Program-made: the position numbers and the translations under genes | The notes under the pieces: generated by a model | The model's input: only the letters and a program-made list of their open reading frames with translations | Told to the model about the DNA's origin: nothing | The model's database searches: none | Part shown: positions 20,217-28,482 of the stretch, one piece after another | Layout: every line of letters starts with the position of its first letter | Position numbering within the stretch: position 1 is the first letter of the stretch | Assembly (NCBI RefSeq): GCF_000520815.1 | Contig: NZ_ASRY01000315.1 | Location: forward strand, 1-64,000 | Length of the DNA: 64,000 nt | Origin: Paenibacillus maysiensis | Lineage (GTDB): Bacteria; Bacillota; Bacilli; Paenibacillales; Paenibacillaceae | Reading direction: 5' to 3'

Positions 20217-21739
20217 TCGATCAAATCCACAACTTGTAGCTTAAAGATGACTTCTACGTGTTCTTTGTAGACGATCACCTTTTCTACATAGCTGCCGATG
20301 AACTTCTTGATCTCAGGAAGATTCCGGCTGGTGATGTGGTCCTGAAAGCCAGAAAGCAGTTGTCGCAGAGCATCCTCTGTGATGGCTGCTTTTTCTTTTA
20401 CCTGCTGAGCCTCAAGGAGTTTCGTTTCTAGCTCAATCTTTTGCTGTTCCAGTGAGGACAACTTTTCAAGAATGGTAGGATTGTTCAGTCCGCCAGCTAC
20501 CGCATTTACAATGTTATCGATCTGGCGCTCTACACCTTCCAGACTCTTGTTCAGGCGTTGTTGATCGGCTTTCACATGAGTTTCTTTGGACTTCTGGTAC
20601 TCATTAAGCTGTTTAGCCAGAAGAGGGATAGCTTCATCGTTAAAAATCTTCTCTTGGAGTTGGGCTAGTACATAAGCTTCAATGTACTCCCGGCGTAATT
20701 CGGGATTCTTGCATGCCTTTGTTCGGTCACGGTTGCCGCAACGGTAGGTAACATATTTCAGTTTGCTTCTACCACTGTATTTGGTATTGCCCATCATGGC
20801 ATACTGAATACCTACGTTTTTCAAACATTCCCCGCAAACAATGAGTCCGCTAAGCAGGTACATTTCTTTTGCCTTGTAAGCGCCAGGTTGGCGCTTGTTT
20901 TGATTCATCTTATCCTGTGCCTTCTGAAAATCTTCCTTGGTTACAAGTTGTGGCATACCACCTTCGACACGAATCACATCTTCACTATTTTTATGTCGAT
21001 TACCATTACGCTTACCAGCCGCATCCTTGCTGTCGGTGAGGTTGAAAATGTAGGTGCCTGTGTACTTTTCGTTACGAAGAATCGTACCCAAGGTGCCTTT
21101 GCTGATGGGTTTACCGTAACGGGATTTGTAACTTTGCTCCGTCAGTTCCCGAATGATCTGATTGTACCCGTGACCAGCGAGGAACATAGAAAAAACAGTT
21201 TCGACGATGCCGCGTTCCTCTTCATTAATGATGTACTTTTTTGTTACAGGATCTACAGCATAGCCGATGGGAGGTAAGCCGCCTGTATGTTTACATTGGT
21301 ATGCTGTTTCTTTCATCCCCTTCATGACCTCACGGGCCAAGTTTTTGGAATAGTACTCAGCCATACCTTCCAGCAACGATTCCAAAATGACACTTTCGGG
21401 AGAGCCATCTAGGTTTTCGGTGACGCTGTACAGTTGAATACCGTTCAATTTCAGTTTGCGTTTGTATTTAGCACTGTCGTATTTGTCCCGGCTGAAACGA
21501 TCCAGCTTATGAACGATGAGCACATCAAAAAGACCTTTTTCGCTGTCGAGAATCATTTGCTGAAACTGTGGTCGTTTGTCAGAGGTAGCACTTTTGGCGC
21601 GGTCGATATAGATTTTAACGAGTTCAAAGCCTTTTTGTTTACAGTAGGCTTCAATGGCTCGAACCTGAGCGTCAATGGATTCATCCCGTTGGTTGTCACT
21701 GGAAAAGCGAGCGTAAGCTACGGCGCGTTGAATGGTCAT
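20180..21739 (-). CDS. Large serine recombinase (island integrase)
   Basis: This 519-aa large serine recombinase has the resolvase domain at residues 1-150 (YARFSSDNQRDES with nucleophile Ser13, HKLDRFSRDKYDSA), a recombinase domain (about 165-290), a zinc-ribbon region (CGECLKNVG...CGNRDRTKAC), then a coiled coil (about 380-460). It is predicted to integrate and excise the island. The last eight residues, GSRTPVRR, are encoded by the complement of the tmRNA 3' end. The far end of the island holds a different in-frame tail, so this C-terminus seems to be a product of integration. The start at 21739 follows AAAGGGGTAAC. Confidence 0.93.
   Translation of the reverse strand: MTIQRAVAYARFSSDNQRDESIDAQVRAIEAYCKQKGFELVKIYIDRAKSATSDKRPQFQQMILDSEKGLFDVLIVHKLDRFSRDKYDSAKYKRKLKLNGIQLYSVTENLDGSPESVILESLLEGMAEYYSKNLAREVMKGMKETAYQCKHTGGLPPIGYAVDPVTKKYIINEEERGIVETVFSMFLAGHGYNQIIRELTEQSYKSRYGKPISKGTLGTILRNEKYTGTYIFNLTDSKDAAGKRNGNRHKNSEDVIRVEGGMPQLVTKEDFQKAQDKMNQNKRQPGAYKAKEMYLLSGLIVCGECLKNVGIQYAMMGNTKYSGRSKLKYVTYRCGNRDRTKACKNPELRREYIEAYVLAQLQEKIFNDEAIPLLAKQLNEYQKSKETHVKADQQRLNKSLEGVERQIDNIVNAVAGGLNNPTILEKLSSLEQQKIELETKLLEAQQVKEKAAITEDALRQLLSGFQDHITSRNLPEIKKFIGSYVEKVIVYKEHVEVIFKLQVVDLIDGGEGSRTPVRR
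20208..20399 (+). repeat. 192-bp direct repeat, left copy (attL region)
   Basis: This stretch is identical base for base to 48,410-48,601. It starts with TCGCCTCCATCGATC, spanning the tmRNA 3' end, and covers the last ~60 codons of the recombinase gene. Confidence 0.93.
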
Positions 21740-21949
21740 AAGTATAGTTACCCCTTTCGATGTAGGCGAATGATGATGATGATGAATTTATAAAAGAAGG
21801 TGAATCTGAGGGAAAGAGTAGCCTCTCTGTAAAAGGAGAGGCCACAGATAGGTGTAGTTCACAAAAGCGTTAAATCGTTAAAGTGTGTGAATGTGTTCGC
21901 GTTCTGAAAAGTCTACCGCTCAGGTATCTTCAGGAACATAACTGTGAGC

Positions 21950-22117
21950 CTATCGTTTTCGCTTCAAAATGGTATCCAGCATTTCAACGGCAGGTTGGTA
22001 GTATGAAATAGTCGTTTCCCGTACCTGATCGGCAGTAATCCAGGAAGAGGCATCGGGATCAGTGCAAAATTGTTTGAGCTTGCGTCTGGAAATACGAGTC
22101 GAGTAATGCATTGGCAT
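21950..22117 (-). CDS. Small hypothetical protein (55 aa)
   Basis: This short ORF (MPMHYSTRISRRKLKQFC...MLDTILKRKR) is basic, predicted soluble and mostly helical. GTAGGAG lies about 11 nt upstream of the ATG. It is the last gene of the run radC-tiny ORF-this ORF and lies just before the recombinase gene on the same strand. Small basic proteins beside a serine recombinase are sometimes recombination directionality factors, but no motif shows that here. Not recognised. Confidence 0.55.
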   Translation of the reverse strand: MPMHYSTRISRRKLKQFCTDPDASSWITADQVRETTISYYQPAVEMLDTILKRKR

Positions 22118-22135
22118 GAGAACAAAAACTCCTAC

Positions 22136-22216
22136 TTATCTTTTTTTAGATTGGGCGATGATCTCGAATGCCAACTGAGCAGCAGCGACGATCAACGTGA
22201 GTATGGCTTGATTCAT
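22136..22216 (-). CDS. Tiny hydrophobic peptide (26 aa), translationally coupled to radC
   Basis: The ATG overlaps the radC stop in the string ATGTAATG, which is a classical coupling arrangement. The peptide is MNQAILTLIVAAAQLAFEII followed by AQSKKR: one hydrophobic helix with a basic end, as in small membrane peptides. AAAGGGGG at the radC 3' end serves as ribosome site. Function unknown; it could be a membrane tether, a type I toxin-like peptide or noise. Confidence 0.5.
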   Translation of the reverse strand: MNQAILTLIVAAAQLAFEIIAQSKKR

Positions 22217-22665
22217 TACATGAGCCCCCTTTGCTTGAGGCTGACAAACGAGTCATCGCCCAAAATGATATGATCCAGCAGTTCAATACCTAAAATAGCA
22301 CCGCTTTGTTGAAGCCGCTTGGTCATGTCCAGATCTTCCGTAGAAGGATCTGGCTTGCCAGAAGGATGATTATGACAAGCAATGATGGACGCAGCGTTGG
22401 ACAGCACCGCTAGTTTAAACGTCTCCCTCGGGTGTAACAAGGACGAGCTGAGTGTACCCAGTGAGACCAACTGTAAGGCCATGGGCTGGTTCTTGGTGTT
22501 CAGGGTTAGGACACAAAAGGCCTCCCGGTCACAGTCCCCGATGAACTCTCGGAAAAGGCAAACGGTATCCTCGGGCCTGTGAACCACCCGATCTGCAAAA
22601 AGCAAAGATTTCTCTCGAATGGTGTGCAAGTGCAGAACTTGTACACGTTTAGCGGCTTGTTTCAT
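22216..22665 (-). CDS. radC: RadC-like JAB/MPN-domain protein
   Basis: This 149-aa protein matches the RadC family catalytic domain, with the JAMM-type zinc site HNHPSGKPDPSTED and an upstream Glu/Ser region. It lacks the N-terminal helix-hairpin-helix of chromosomal RadC, as is usual for copies on mobile elements, where the role is unknown (it is not a proven repair enzyme). The ATG at 22665 follows GAAGGAGG. The longer in-frame ORF from 22764 would include an inverted-repeat leader and is rejected. Confidence 0.85.
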   Translation of the reverse strand: MKQAAKRVQVLHLHTIREKSLLFADRVVHRPEDTVCLFREFIGDCDREAFCVLTLNTKNQPMALQLVSLGTLSSSLLHPRETFKLAVLSNAASIIACHNHPSGKPDPSTEDLDMTKRLQQSGAILGIELLDHIILGDDSFVSLKQRGLM

Positions 22666-22677
22666 TAATGTTCCTCC

Positions 22678-22738
22678 TTCAAACAGGCTGTGATGTAGTC
22701 TTGTGGTCAGGACTACAAAGATATAATGTCTGTTTGAA
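22678..22738. repeat. Nested inverted repeat before radC
   Basis: TTCAAACAG (22678-22686) pairs with CTGTTTGAA (22730-22738), and inside it GTAGTC (22695-22700) pairs with GACTAC (22711-22716). The outer arm touches the radC ribosome site, so the leader RNA could hide it. DNA roles (operator, cruciform) are also possible. Confidence 0.6.
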
Positions 22739-22849
22739 AAAAGGGTTGATTCGGTTTTAAACAAAGGTTGTTCCTACTAAGCGTTGGAAGGAAGCCTACT
22801 TGTGAAGCGTCTGTGGGCATGTTATAGTTACCAGGCATCAATGAAACCT

Positions 22850-22990
22850 CCATGATAAAATGTAGTTAATTACTATATCATGGTTATATTAAATGAATGA
22901 AACGACGACAAAGACGCCTCTATGCCCCTAAAACAAGAGTTTTTATGTTAATTTGTTTGTTTTTTAGGAAATCTCGCGTGAAAATCACGC
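22850..22990. promoter_or_regulatory. Candidate operators in the radC/DUF927 intergenic region
   Basis: The 426-bp stretch between radC and the DUF927 gene holds no gene. CCATGATA (22850-22857) pairs with TATCATGG (22876-22883) around TAGTTAATTACTA. Further on, GCGTG-aaaat-CACGC (22976-22990) is a perfect short palindrome. TTTTCCCGT-type motifs lie at 23,050-23,068. Confidence 0.4.
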
Positions 22991-23091
22991 CAAGATTCCC
23001 GTAGACAAGGATAGAAAAAACCATGAGCCATTAAGGAACATAGGAAAAAATCCCGTTTTCCCGTGGGAATTCGTTTACACCCTGTTTTGCA

Positions 23092-24777
23092 TCATGCTTC
23101 GTTTACATCTGCTTCATCTGGATTGAGTCGAATACAATATACGGGTACCGTTGTTGATTCATCGTGAATTTTTCGTTTGCGTGTGTATCGGTCTCCTTCG
23201 GTGTCTAGCAAACCTCTGGTTTTCCAATCCTTTAATACCACCTTGGGTTCATCGAAGCCGCCATCCTTCATCCACTGATGAAACACCGATGGAAGAATAT
23301 AGACGAATCTTTCACCTGACTTTTTATATAATCCACCGAATACTTTACGGTTCTCCAGTACAGCTACATCCATATGACTTCCTTTGCTTCTAATGCGCTT
23401 TAGGTCACTGAAGTTAGAACGGTTCATAGCAAATTGTTCGTAGAAGTATTCGAGCGCCTTTGCTCCGAGATCACGGTCATCTTTTACAGCTTTTTCATTT
23501 TCTATGAGTAGGTTTTGAATACCCTTCAGATCGAAATCAAGCTGAAGGGCCTCCTTTGCGATTTCTCCCGTGAGCATCAAAATAGCTAGCTTTTTAGCGA
23601 TGCGTTGGGAAAAATGGCTCTGCTCAGGCATGGCATCTATAATGCGTTGAGTGCATTCCTGCCACATCTTAACCACCTGAGCTCTACCTTTAGCCAATAG
23701 AACCGTTGCGAACTTTGGTCCTGCATGTCCATAATTCCGCTGGATGACGTGTTTAATTTGATCGGCGCTCTTTGCATCATGTGTCCATTTGATATGACCA
23801 AGCTCTAAAATCCGCATGACAATTCCTATATTATGATTCGCTTTTGAGGTGAGTGCCCGCTCTCCATTGGATACAATAGTTGTACTCCAAGCCCCAGCCT
23901 CTTTTAGACGTGATTCTTTATCGAGGCGTCCTTTTTCCTTTCCCCCAGCAAGGTAGTAAGCGATCGTGGAGAAGTCCTGGATATCCGACATGGAAATTTC
24001 ATCAAGACCAAAAATCAGGCCGAAGTTCCCCACCAAATTTCCAATGATGGCATTTTGAGTAGACATCCAGGTTTGCATCAGTCCGTTCTGGTTCGTTTCA
24101 GGATAGCCGAATGTAGAGATGGCCAGTGAGGTTGCTGTTGTTTTACCCTGAGTGCTGAGGCCATAGATATGAAAAATGAGGCTGTCGATCTTGGTTGCGG
24201 AACTGATTAGCCCAACCACTGCTGAGGAAAGGCCAATCAGAATTGCTAATTCGAGATTGTGGTTCCCCATCACCCATTTTTCTACAGCCAGTCTCCACTT
24301 CTTATAGCTGCCCTTTGGTTGAATGGCTAGCGGACCGTTGTATGTGGAGTTTATCCCAATGGTTTTGTAATGCTTAAAGATCAGTTGGTCACCGTACGTA
24401 TCCCAGCCTAACTTTTGATGAACCTTGTTTTGAGGCGCATTGATTTCTTCATTTATTAAATGTTTGATGACCTGAGTAGCATTATATTCATATACATCTG
24501 CCCCAAGCTTTGCGAGTTCAATGATTTTATTTCTTTGAAAATCAGCACGGCTGATCGTTGTTTCTTTCAGCCGACCATTATATTCAAAAGTTACCGTGAA
24601 GGATACTTCTCCTGTATCTATGTTTTCATGCACTGTACGGATCTGAATGGCTTTGCCCACTTTAGACAAGCCCTTCTTTTCACCGCGATCTTCCCAGATG
24701 AATCCATCTTTCAGCATAATTTCAGGGTAGAAGATATTATCTTCCTCTAGCGAGTAATCCTGATTTGTATCTGTCAT
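23092..24777 (-). CDS. DUF927 domain P-loop ATPase (replication/helicase-like)
   Basis: This 561-aa protein matches the DUF927 family: Walker A GLSTQGKTT at residues 206-214 and a Walker B-like LIFGLDEIS ending near 262, followed by the SNGERAL region. DUF927 proteins occur on plasmids, phages and islands, often beside or fused to primases, and are thought to be helicase-like ATPases. The N-terminal ~150 residues form a separate beta-rich module. A protein with an acidic tail lies directly upstream on the same strand. It is the best candidate for an element-encoded replication or maintenance protein. Confidence 0.8.
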   Translation of the reverse strand: MTDTNQDYSLEEDNIFYPEIMLKDGFIWEDRGEKKGLSKVGKAIQIRTVHENIDTGEVSFTVTFEYNGRLKETTISRADFQRNKIIELAKLGADVYEYNATQVIKHLINEEINAPQNKVHQKLGWDTYGDQLIFKHYKTIGINSTYNGPLAIQPKGSYKKWRLAVEKWVMGNHNLELAILIGLSSAVVGLISSATKIDSLIFHIYGLSTQGKTTATSLAISTFGYPETNQNGLMQTWMSTQNAIIGNLVGNFGLIFGLDEISMSDIQDFSTIAYYLAGGKEKGRLDKESRLKEAGAWSTTIVSNGERALTSKANHNIGIVMRILELGHIKWTHDAKSADQIKHVIQRNYGHAGPKFATVLLAKGRAQVVKMWQECTQRIIDAMPEQSHFSQRIAKKLAILMLTGEIAKEALQLDFDLKGIQNLLIENEKAVKDDRDLGAKALEYFYEQFAMNRSNFSDLKRIRSKGSHMDVAVLENRKVFGGLYKKSGERFVYILPSVFHQWMKDGGFDEPKVVLKDWKTRGLLDTEGDRYTRKRKIHDESTTVPVYCIRLNPDEADVNEA

Positions 24778-24837
24778 TCTACTTGCTCCTTTCGCTCGCT
24801 ACTTATCTTTTTGTACATTCATGAAAAATGAACGTGA

Positions 24838-24935
24838 AAACGGGAAATTTGCTCGAATTCCCTTGCTATGGCAAGGTTGTTGCTATTAAATTTCTTAGTA
24901 AATGGCGGTATTTTCCCGTTATGAGGACGGGAAAG
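24838..24935. repeat. ACGGGAAA-type motifs beside the DUF927 gene
   Basis: ACGGGAAA or its complement occurs at about 24,840, 24,910 and 24,925, and again on the other side of the DUF927 gene near 23,055. Short recurring motifs flanking a replication-like gene suggest iterons. The count is low and spacing irregular. Confidence 0.35.
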
Positions 24936-24969
24936 TACCTGTGTAAGAAAGCATTGGGTCTGCCTGTTA

Positions 24970-25512
24970 TTAGATACGTCGTTTGCGTCTAGACTCAGGT
25001 TGCATCCAGATTTTGTGTGGTTCATCAGTGTCAGATTCAGTATCTTCATATGCATCATCCCAAGATTCCAGATCCAACTCTTCAGTATCCAGCACTTCAT
25101 CATCATCCAGTTCATCGCTTTCTTCGATCTCATCCGTGTCTTCATCTTTCAGATGACGTTCGAGTTCCTCGATATCCTGTTGATTTAATTTGTTGACCTT
25201 TTTGACATTCGTATAAATTTGCTCATTGGCAACTGTGATCTTAACGAATTTTCCAATAATCTCTTCAAGGTCTACATTGATTGATCTGCGCCCTAGCGTT
25301 ACATTAATCAAAATGTCGAGGGGATCGCGCTTTTTAGGATTAGATACATAACGGTTTCGAATAACTTCACCTGTCAACAGCGTAAACGATACGTAACAGG
25401 CTTTGTCGTTAGAAAGATCAGCTTCAACATCTGTGATTTCTGCAGTATACTCACCATCAGGAACAACCTGAAGTTCTGCCTTTTTCCCCTCACGATTGAT
25501 CATAAAACTCAT
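24970..25512 (-). CDS. Hypothetical acidic-tailed protein (single-strand-binding-like context)
   Basis: This 180-aa protein has a compact beta-rich N-terminal part (PDGEYTAEITDVEADLSN through EEIIGKFVKITVANEQIYTNV, residues 1-110) and a strongly acidic tail (about 118-168, nearly all Asp/Glu/Ser/Thr), ending in RRKRRI. The layout recalls phage DUF669 or single-strand-DNA-binding proteins, in which an OB-like fold precedes an acidic tail. No definite family is assigned. It lies 190 bp before the DUF927 ATPase on the same strand and probably works with it. GGGAG precedes the ATG. Confidence 0.65.
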   Translation of the reverse strand: MSFMINREGKKAELQVVPDGEYTAEITDVEADLSNDKACYVSFTLLTGEVIRNRYVSNPKKRDPLDILINVTLGRRSINVDLEEIIGKFVKITVANEQIYTNVKKVNKLNQQDIEELERHLKDEDTDEIEESDELDDDEVLDTEELDLESWDDAYEDTESDTDEPHKIWMQPESRRKRRI

Positions 25513-25608
25513 TGGTATCGACTCCCTTATTTATGATAGGTGGGTAGGAAAGAACCTTTAGGGGTTCTTTCCATCCATTAAAAGATAGGTGCTGTGTTCG
25601 TTCCTTGA

Positions 25609-26616
25609 TTAACGCTCTGTCTCGGTCAGGATGAAGGAAAGGCTTCGCAACTCCAAATCATGATTGTTAAAAAAGTGCATGAAAGGCGGGCAGAGCAGTT
25701 CACGAATATTGATAATAATATGGGCTATGGTTTCTGCATAAGGCCCTTCAGGAGACATGCAGAGCAAGGTTAGGCAGCCATCCTGTTCCGAGCATTCCAG
25801 TACCTCAAACTTCTGGTTGACCAAATTTATAATTGCTGTTGCTGTCGTGTCTGAAGGAATAGCCAATTCAGCACGGGCGAATGGCATAAACAATGCCGTG
25901 GAATCAGATGGAGTAAATGGTTCAGACAACTCGACATCAAATTCAAGTGGTTGCTCTAACTGTTTCCTAACTTGAGACTTAAGCCACTCCATTTTACCCT
26001 CCAGAATGTAGTCCAAGATCGTTTTCTCCACTTCTGGAACCGAAGGCACTGGATGTGTTAACCCCGTAATCTCCATAAACTTTTTGGGTAAGAAATAACG
26101 CTCATAGAAGAATTCCTCCCACTCTGTACCATCCGTAATGCTAGAGAAGTGTACTTCGCTAACCATAAGACCGAGCTCTTTATCAAAGAAGTGGACAATG
26201 TTTTGCTTGATTTCTTCTTTTTGTTTACCCTCTAGTTCCATCAAATTAATGGGTATTGGGGGGGACCAAAGAAGATTCAGGCCTGATTCACAGTCAGCGG
26301 TAATAAGGTGATTTCCGAAGAGCAGTGTTTCAAGTCGATTACGAGCCTCCGCAATCAATAGGGGGTCCTCAACGGAAGGGAAAGCTTGATGATCCATTCC
26401 GTTAATTACTAATAGGATATTGTCCAGATACTTGCCTTGAATAAAGTGGTCGTACTCAGAGGCCAGTGACTTGTTCATTCTGAAGTTAGATTGTACTCTT
26501 GCTGCTTGCAACTCATGTAAAGACCAAGATTGATCTTGTCCAAGACTAGAGTTTACGAATACTGGCCAGAGATCATTGTTTTTCAAAAACTGAATTGCTA
26601 GAGAATTTGTTGTCAT
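25609..26616 (-). CDS. Hypothetical protein (335 aa)
   Basis: This soluble protein has no recognised motif. It is rich in aromatic and acidic residues (SSLGQDQSWSLHELQAARVQ, WSPPIPINLMELEG, DFDVELSEPFTPSDSTALFM), with no signal peptide or membrane segment. The ATG at 26616 follows TTGGAGGC; an ATG five codons upstream lacks a site. It is the first gene of the replication-like set. The 350 bp upstream are A+T-rich and hold no gene that can be supported. Confidence 0.6.
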   Translation of the reverse strand: MTTNSLAIQFLKNNDLWPVFVNSSLGQDQSWSLHELQAARVQSNFRMNKSLASEYDHFIQGKYLDNILLVINGMDHQAFPSVEDPLLIAEARNRLETLLFGNHLITADCESGLNLLWSPPIPINLMELEGKQKEEIKQNIVHFFDKELGLMVSEVHFSSITDGTEWEEFFYERYFLPKKFMEITGLTHPVPSVPEVEKTILDYILEGKMEWLKSQVRKQLEQPLEFDVELSEPFTPSDSTALFMPFARAELAIPSDTTATAIINLVNQKFEVLECSEQDGCLTLLCMSPEGPYAETIAHIIINIRELLCPPFMHFFNNHDLELRSLSFILTETER

Positions 26617-26928
26617 GGTTTCAGCCTCCAATGTGAAAAACAGTGTGGATGTAAACTAATCTGTGTGTCGGTCATTACTGGCTTCGACTGCCCGAAATTT
26701 ACTCGACAAAAGCGTTTCTTTTTCGGCGCTATTAAGTTTTCAAAAGAGCTAATTACACTTTAAGTTTTCTGCAATTAATCATCACGGAAAGAAATAAAAT
26801 GAAAATTTTCTGAGTTAATATGAGGACAGATAACTAACCATGAGTAGGAATAAAAATATTACTTTTATATGAGGATATGCGCTATAAAAAGGGAGGAGCC
26901 ACACACCTTAAAATGTATTAATTACCAA

Positions 26929-26962
26929 CACAAAAAGGATGTGATGACACATCCTTTTTGTG
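26929..26962. terminator. Perfect 15-bp hairpin, likely terminator
   Basis: CACAAAAAGGATGTG-atga-CACATCCTTTTTGTG. It follows the stop of the minus-strand HTH gene closely. Confidence 0.75.
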
Positions 26963-26986
26963 AGAGAAGTGATACTTCTATTAAGA

Positions 26987-27706
26987 TTAAACTGATTCAT
27001 CTAACATTTTCGCGATTGCCTGTTCAACTAAGTTAAGTCCTCCATAATTAGATTCTATATCTGATTTTTTTTGGGTTAGTTTTTTTTCAAGTAATCTCAC
27101 TACTTTCAGAGCTACTTCGTTATCATCAGGTATTGAAAAGGTTCCATCTTCATCAACTTCTTCGAGTTCTTCTATGGCTTCATTTTTAAGTTCATCAGTG
27201 AATCTTACGAAAAGATCGCGTGCCACTTTTTTTGTAGCTGATAAAATTTGTTTTTCAATATCCAGTCTATCTTTTGAAGGCATTTGTTCAAGTAAAAAGA
27301 GGATGCAGTCTCGTAGTTCATCGAATTGGTCATGAACATCTTTGAATTCTAATGCTAATTTGTATTCTTCTGTGTTTTGGATTTTCCCTTTTAGTGAAGA
27401 GATAGTAAAAGTATCAATTTCTCTAATTAGATCGTCTCTATGTGACTTAATATCAGATTCGTTACTATTACTGTAAGATCTTTTTTTTGTGACATATGGA
27501 TCATTATGTATGTTTTTTATAATGGCTCCAAATAAGGCTTCTTGCTCTTCAGTTAATACATACTCCTTAATTTTCTTCTCATTTACTCTCTGAAAGTCTC
27601 TTGTATTCAGATTAAAATTTTCACAAATTTGTTTGATGTAATTTATTACTGTTTTTTCAGTTACATAGTATTTTTTAGCCAAATCTTTGCTTGTATAGAG
27701 CTTCAT
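26987..27706 (-). CDS. Putative HTH DNA-binding protein (239 aa)
   Basis: The N-terminus (MKLYTSKDLAKKYYVTEKTV, then INYIKQICENF) reads as a MerR-like or excisionase-like winged helix-turn-helix. The central and C-terminal parts are charged and helical (residues about 75-235), which suits dimerisation. Base composition is very A+T-rich compared with neighbours. AAAGGGG precedes the ATG. A perfect palindrome lies 110 bp upstream and may be its operator. Could be a regulator or a partition-type protein. Confidence 0.65.
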   Translation of the reverse strand: MKLYTSKDLAKKYYVTEKTVINYIKQICENFNLNTRDFQRVNEKKIKEYVLTEEQEALFGAIIKNIHNDPYVTKKRSYSNSNESDIKSHRDDLIREIDTFTISSLKGKIQNTEEYKLALEFKDVHDQFDELRDCILFLLEQMPSKDRLDIEKQILSATKKVARDLFVRFTDELKNEAIEELEEVDEDGTFSIPDDNEVALKVVRLLEKKLTQKKSDIESNYGGLNLVEQAIAKMLDESV

Positions 27707-27814
27707 GATAGTACCCCTTTACTGTTTTTATTTTTTCTAACTACTAAGATATTAGGATAAACTAATTTTACTCTGAAATATAGTATTATGTCTTTCTATG
27801 ATCCTACGTGCCGC

Positions 27815-27833
27815 ACGCTGAGCGTCTCAGCGT
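27815..27833. promoter_or_regulatory. 19-bp palindrome upstream of the HTH gene
   Basis: ACGCTGAG-CGT-CTCAGCGT is a perfect inverted repeat, G+C-rich in an otherwise very A+T-rich 340-bp intergenic stretch. An operator of the adjacent HTH protein is the simplest reading. Confidence 0.5.
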
Positions 27834-27913
27834 CATACAAGATTATAATATACATTTATTTATAATTTTGTGTCGTGGAAGTGTGGGATTTTTTTGATCA
27901 GAACCATGAATTG

Positions 27914-27955
27914 AAAAAAAAGAAGAGCCTTCGGAGTAATTACCGATAGCTCTTC
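27914..27955 (-). terminator. Minus-strand terminator
   Basis: GAAGAGC (27922-27928) pairs with GCTCTTC (27949-27955), and read on the minus strand it is followed by a run of eight T. It ends the transcript coming from the lipoprotein pseudogene and its upstream neighbour. Confidence 0.75.
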
Positions 27956-28049
27956 GTATTTGATTAATAGAACACATTGGACGGATGAGGTCTCAACTCA
28001 TACATATATTCAAGAGCGCGACAGTCTCCGAGGGAAATATAGCATACAT

Positions 28050-28437
28050 TCATTGTGTTCTTTCTAGACTTACTCCATAAATGTTGCTGATTTCCGTGTG
28101 GTAGGTAAGGTATTATCTTCTCCAGCAACAACCTCAAAGTTCACGAGGCTACTTTTGTCGCCTTGTCCTTTGGTCTGAATGGTGTGTACGCCTGGCGAAA
28201 GATAGAGCTCAGCCGAATTGGTTTGATTATTTTTCACCTTCATCACTTGCTCATCATCAATGTAGACCGTAACCTTACCAATTCCATTTAAGAGCCGCCT
28301 GTACGTTCCACGTTTATTACAACAAGTTCTTGATTTTTATCTGTTGTGTTTGAAGCATTGTTGTTGCAACTTGTGAGCAATGATAGCCCAAGTATGAGTA
28401 AAATGAGAACACTGAAATCTTTCCCAAGACGTTTTAT
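28050..28437 (-). pseudogene. Broken lipoprotein gene
   Basis: A ribosome site (GGAAGG) precedes ATA in place of ATG, then a lipoprotein signal KRLGKDFSVLILLILGLSLL-TSC with lipobox Cys. After about 48 codons the frame ends (GGCGGCTCTTAA) and continues in another frame as LNGIGKVTVYIDDEQVMKVK and SPGVHTIQTKGQGDKSS, a PEGA-like beta domain. A second shift near the end restores TEISNIYGVSLERTQ. The start codon loss and two probable frameshifts mark a dead gene. It lies just downstream of the 540-aa membrane protein. Confidence 0.65.
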
Positions 28438-28482
28438 AGTTAAATCCTTCCAAAATAATTAGCTTCGACACAAAGGATATTA

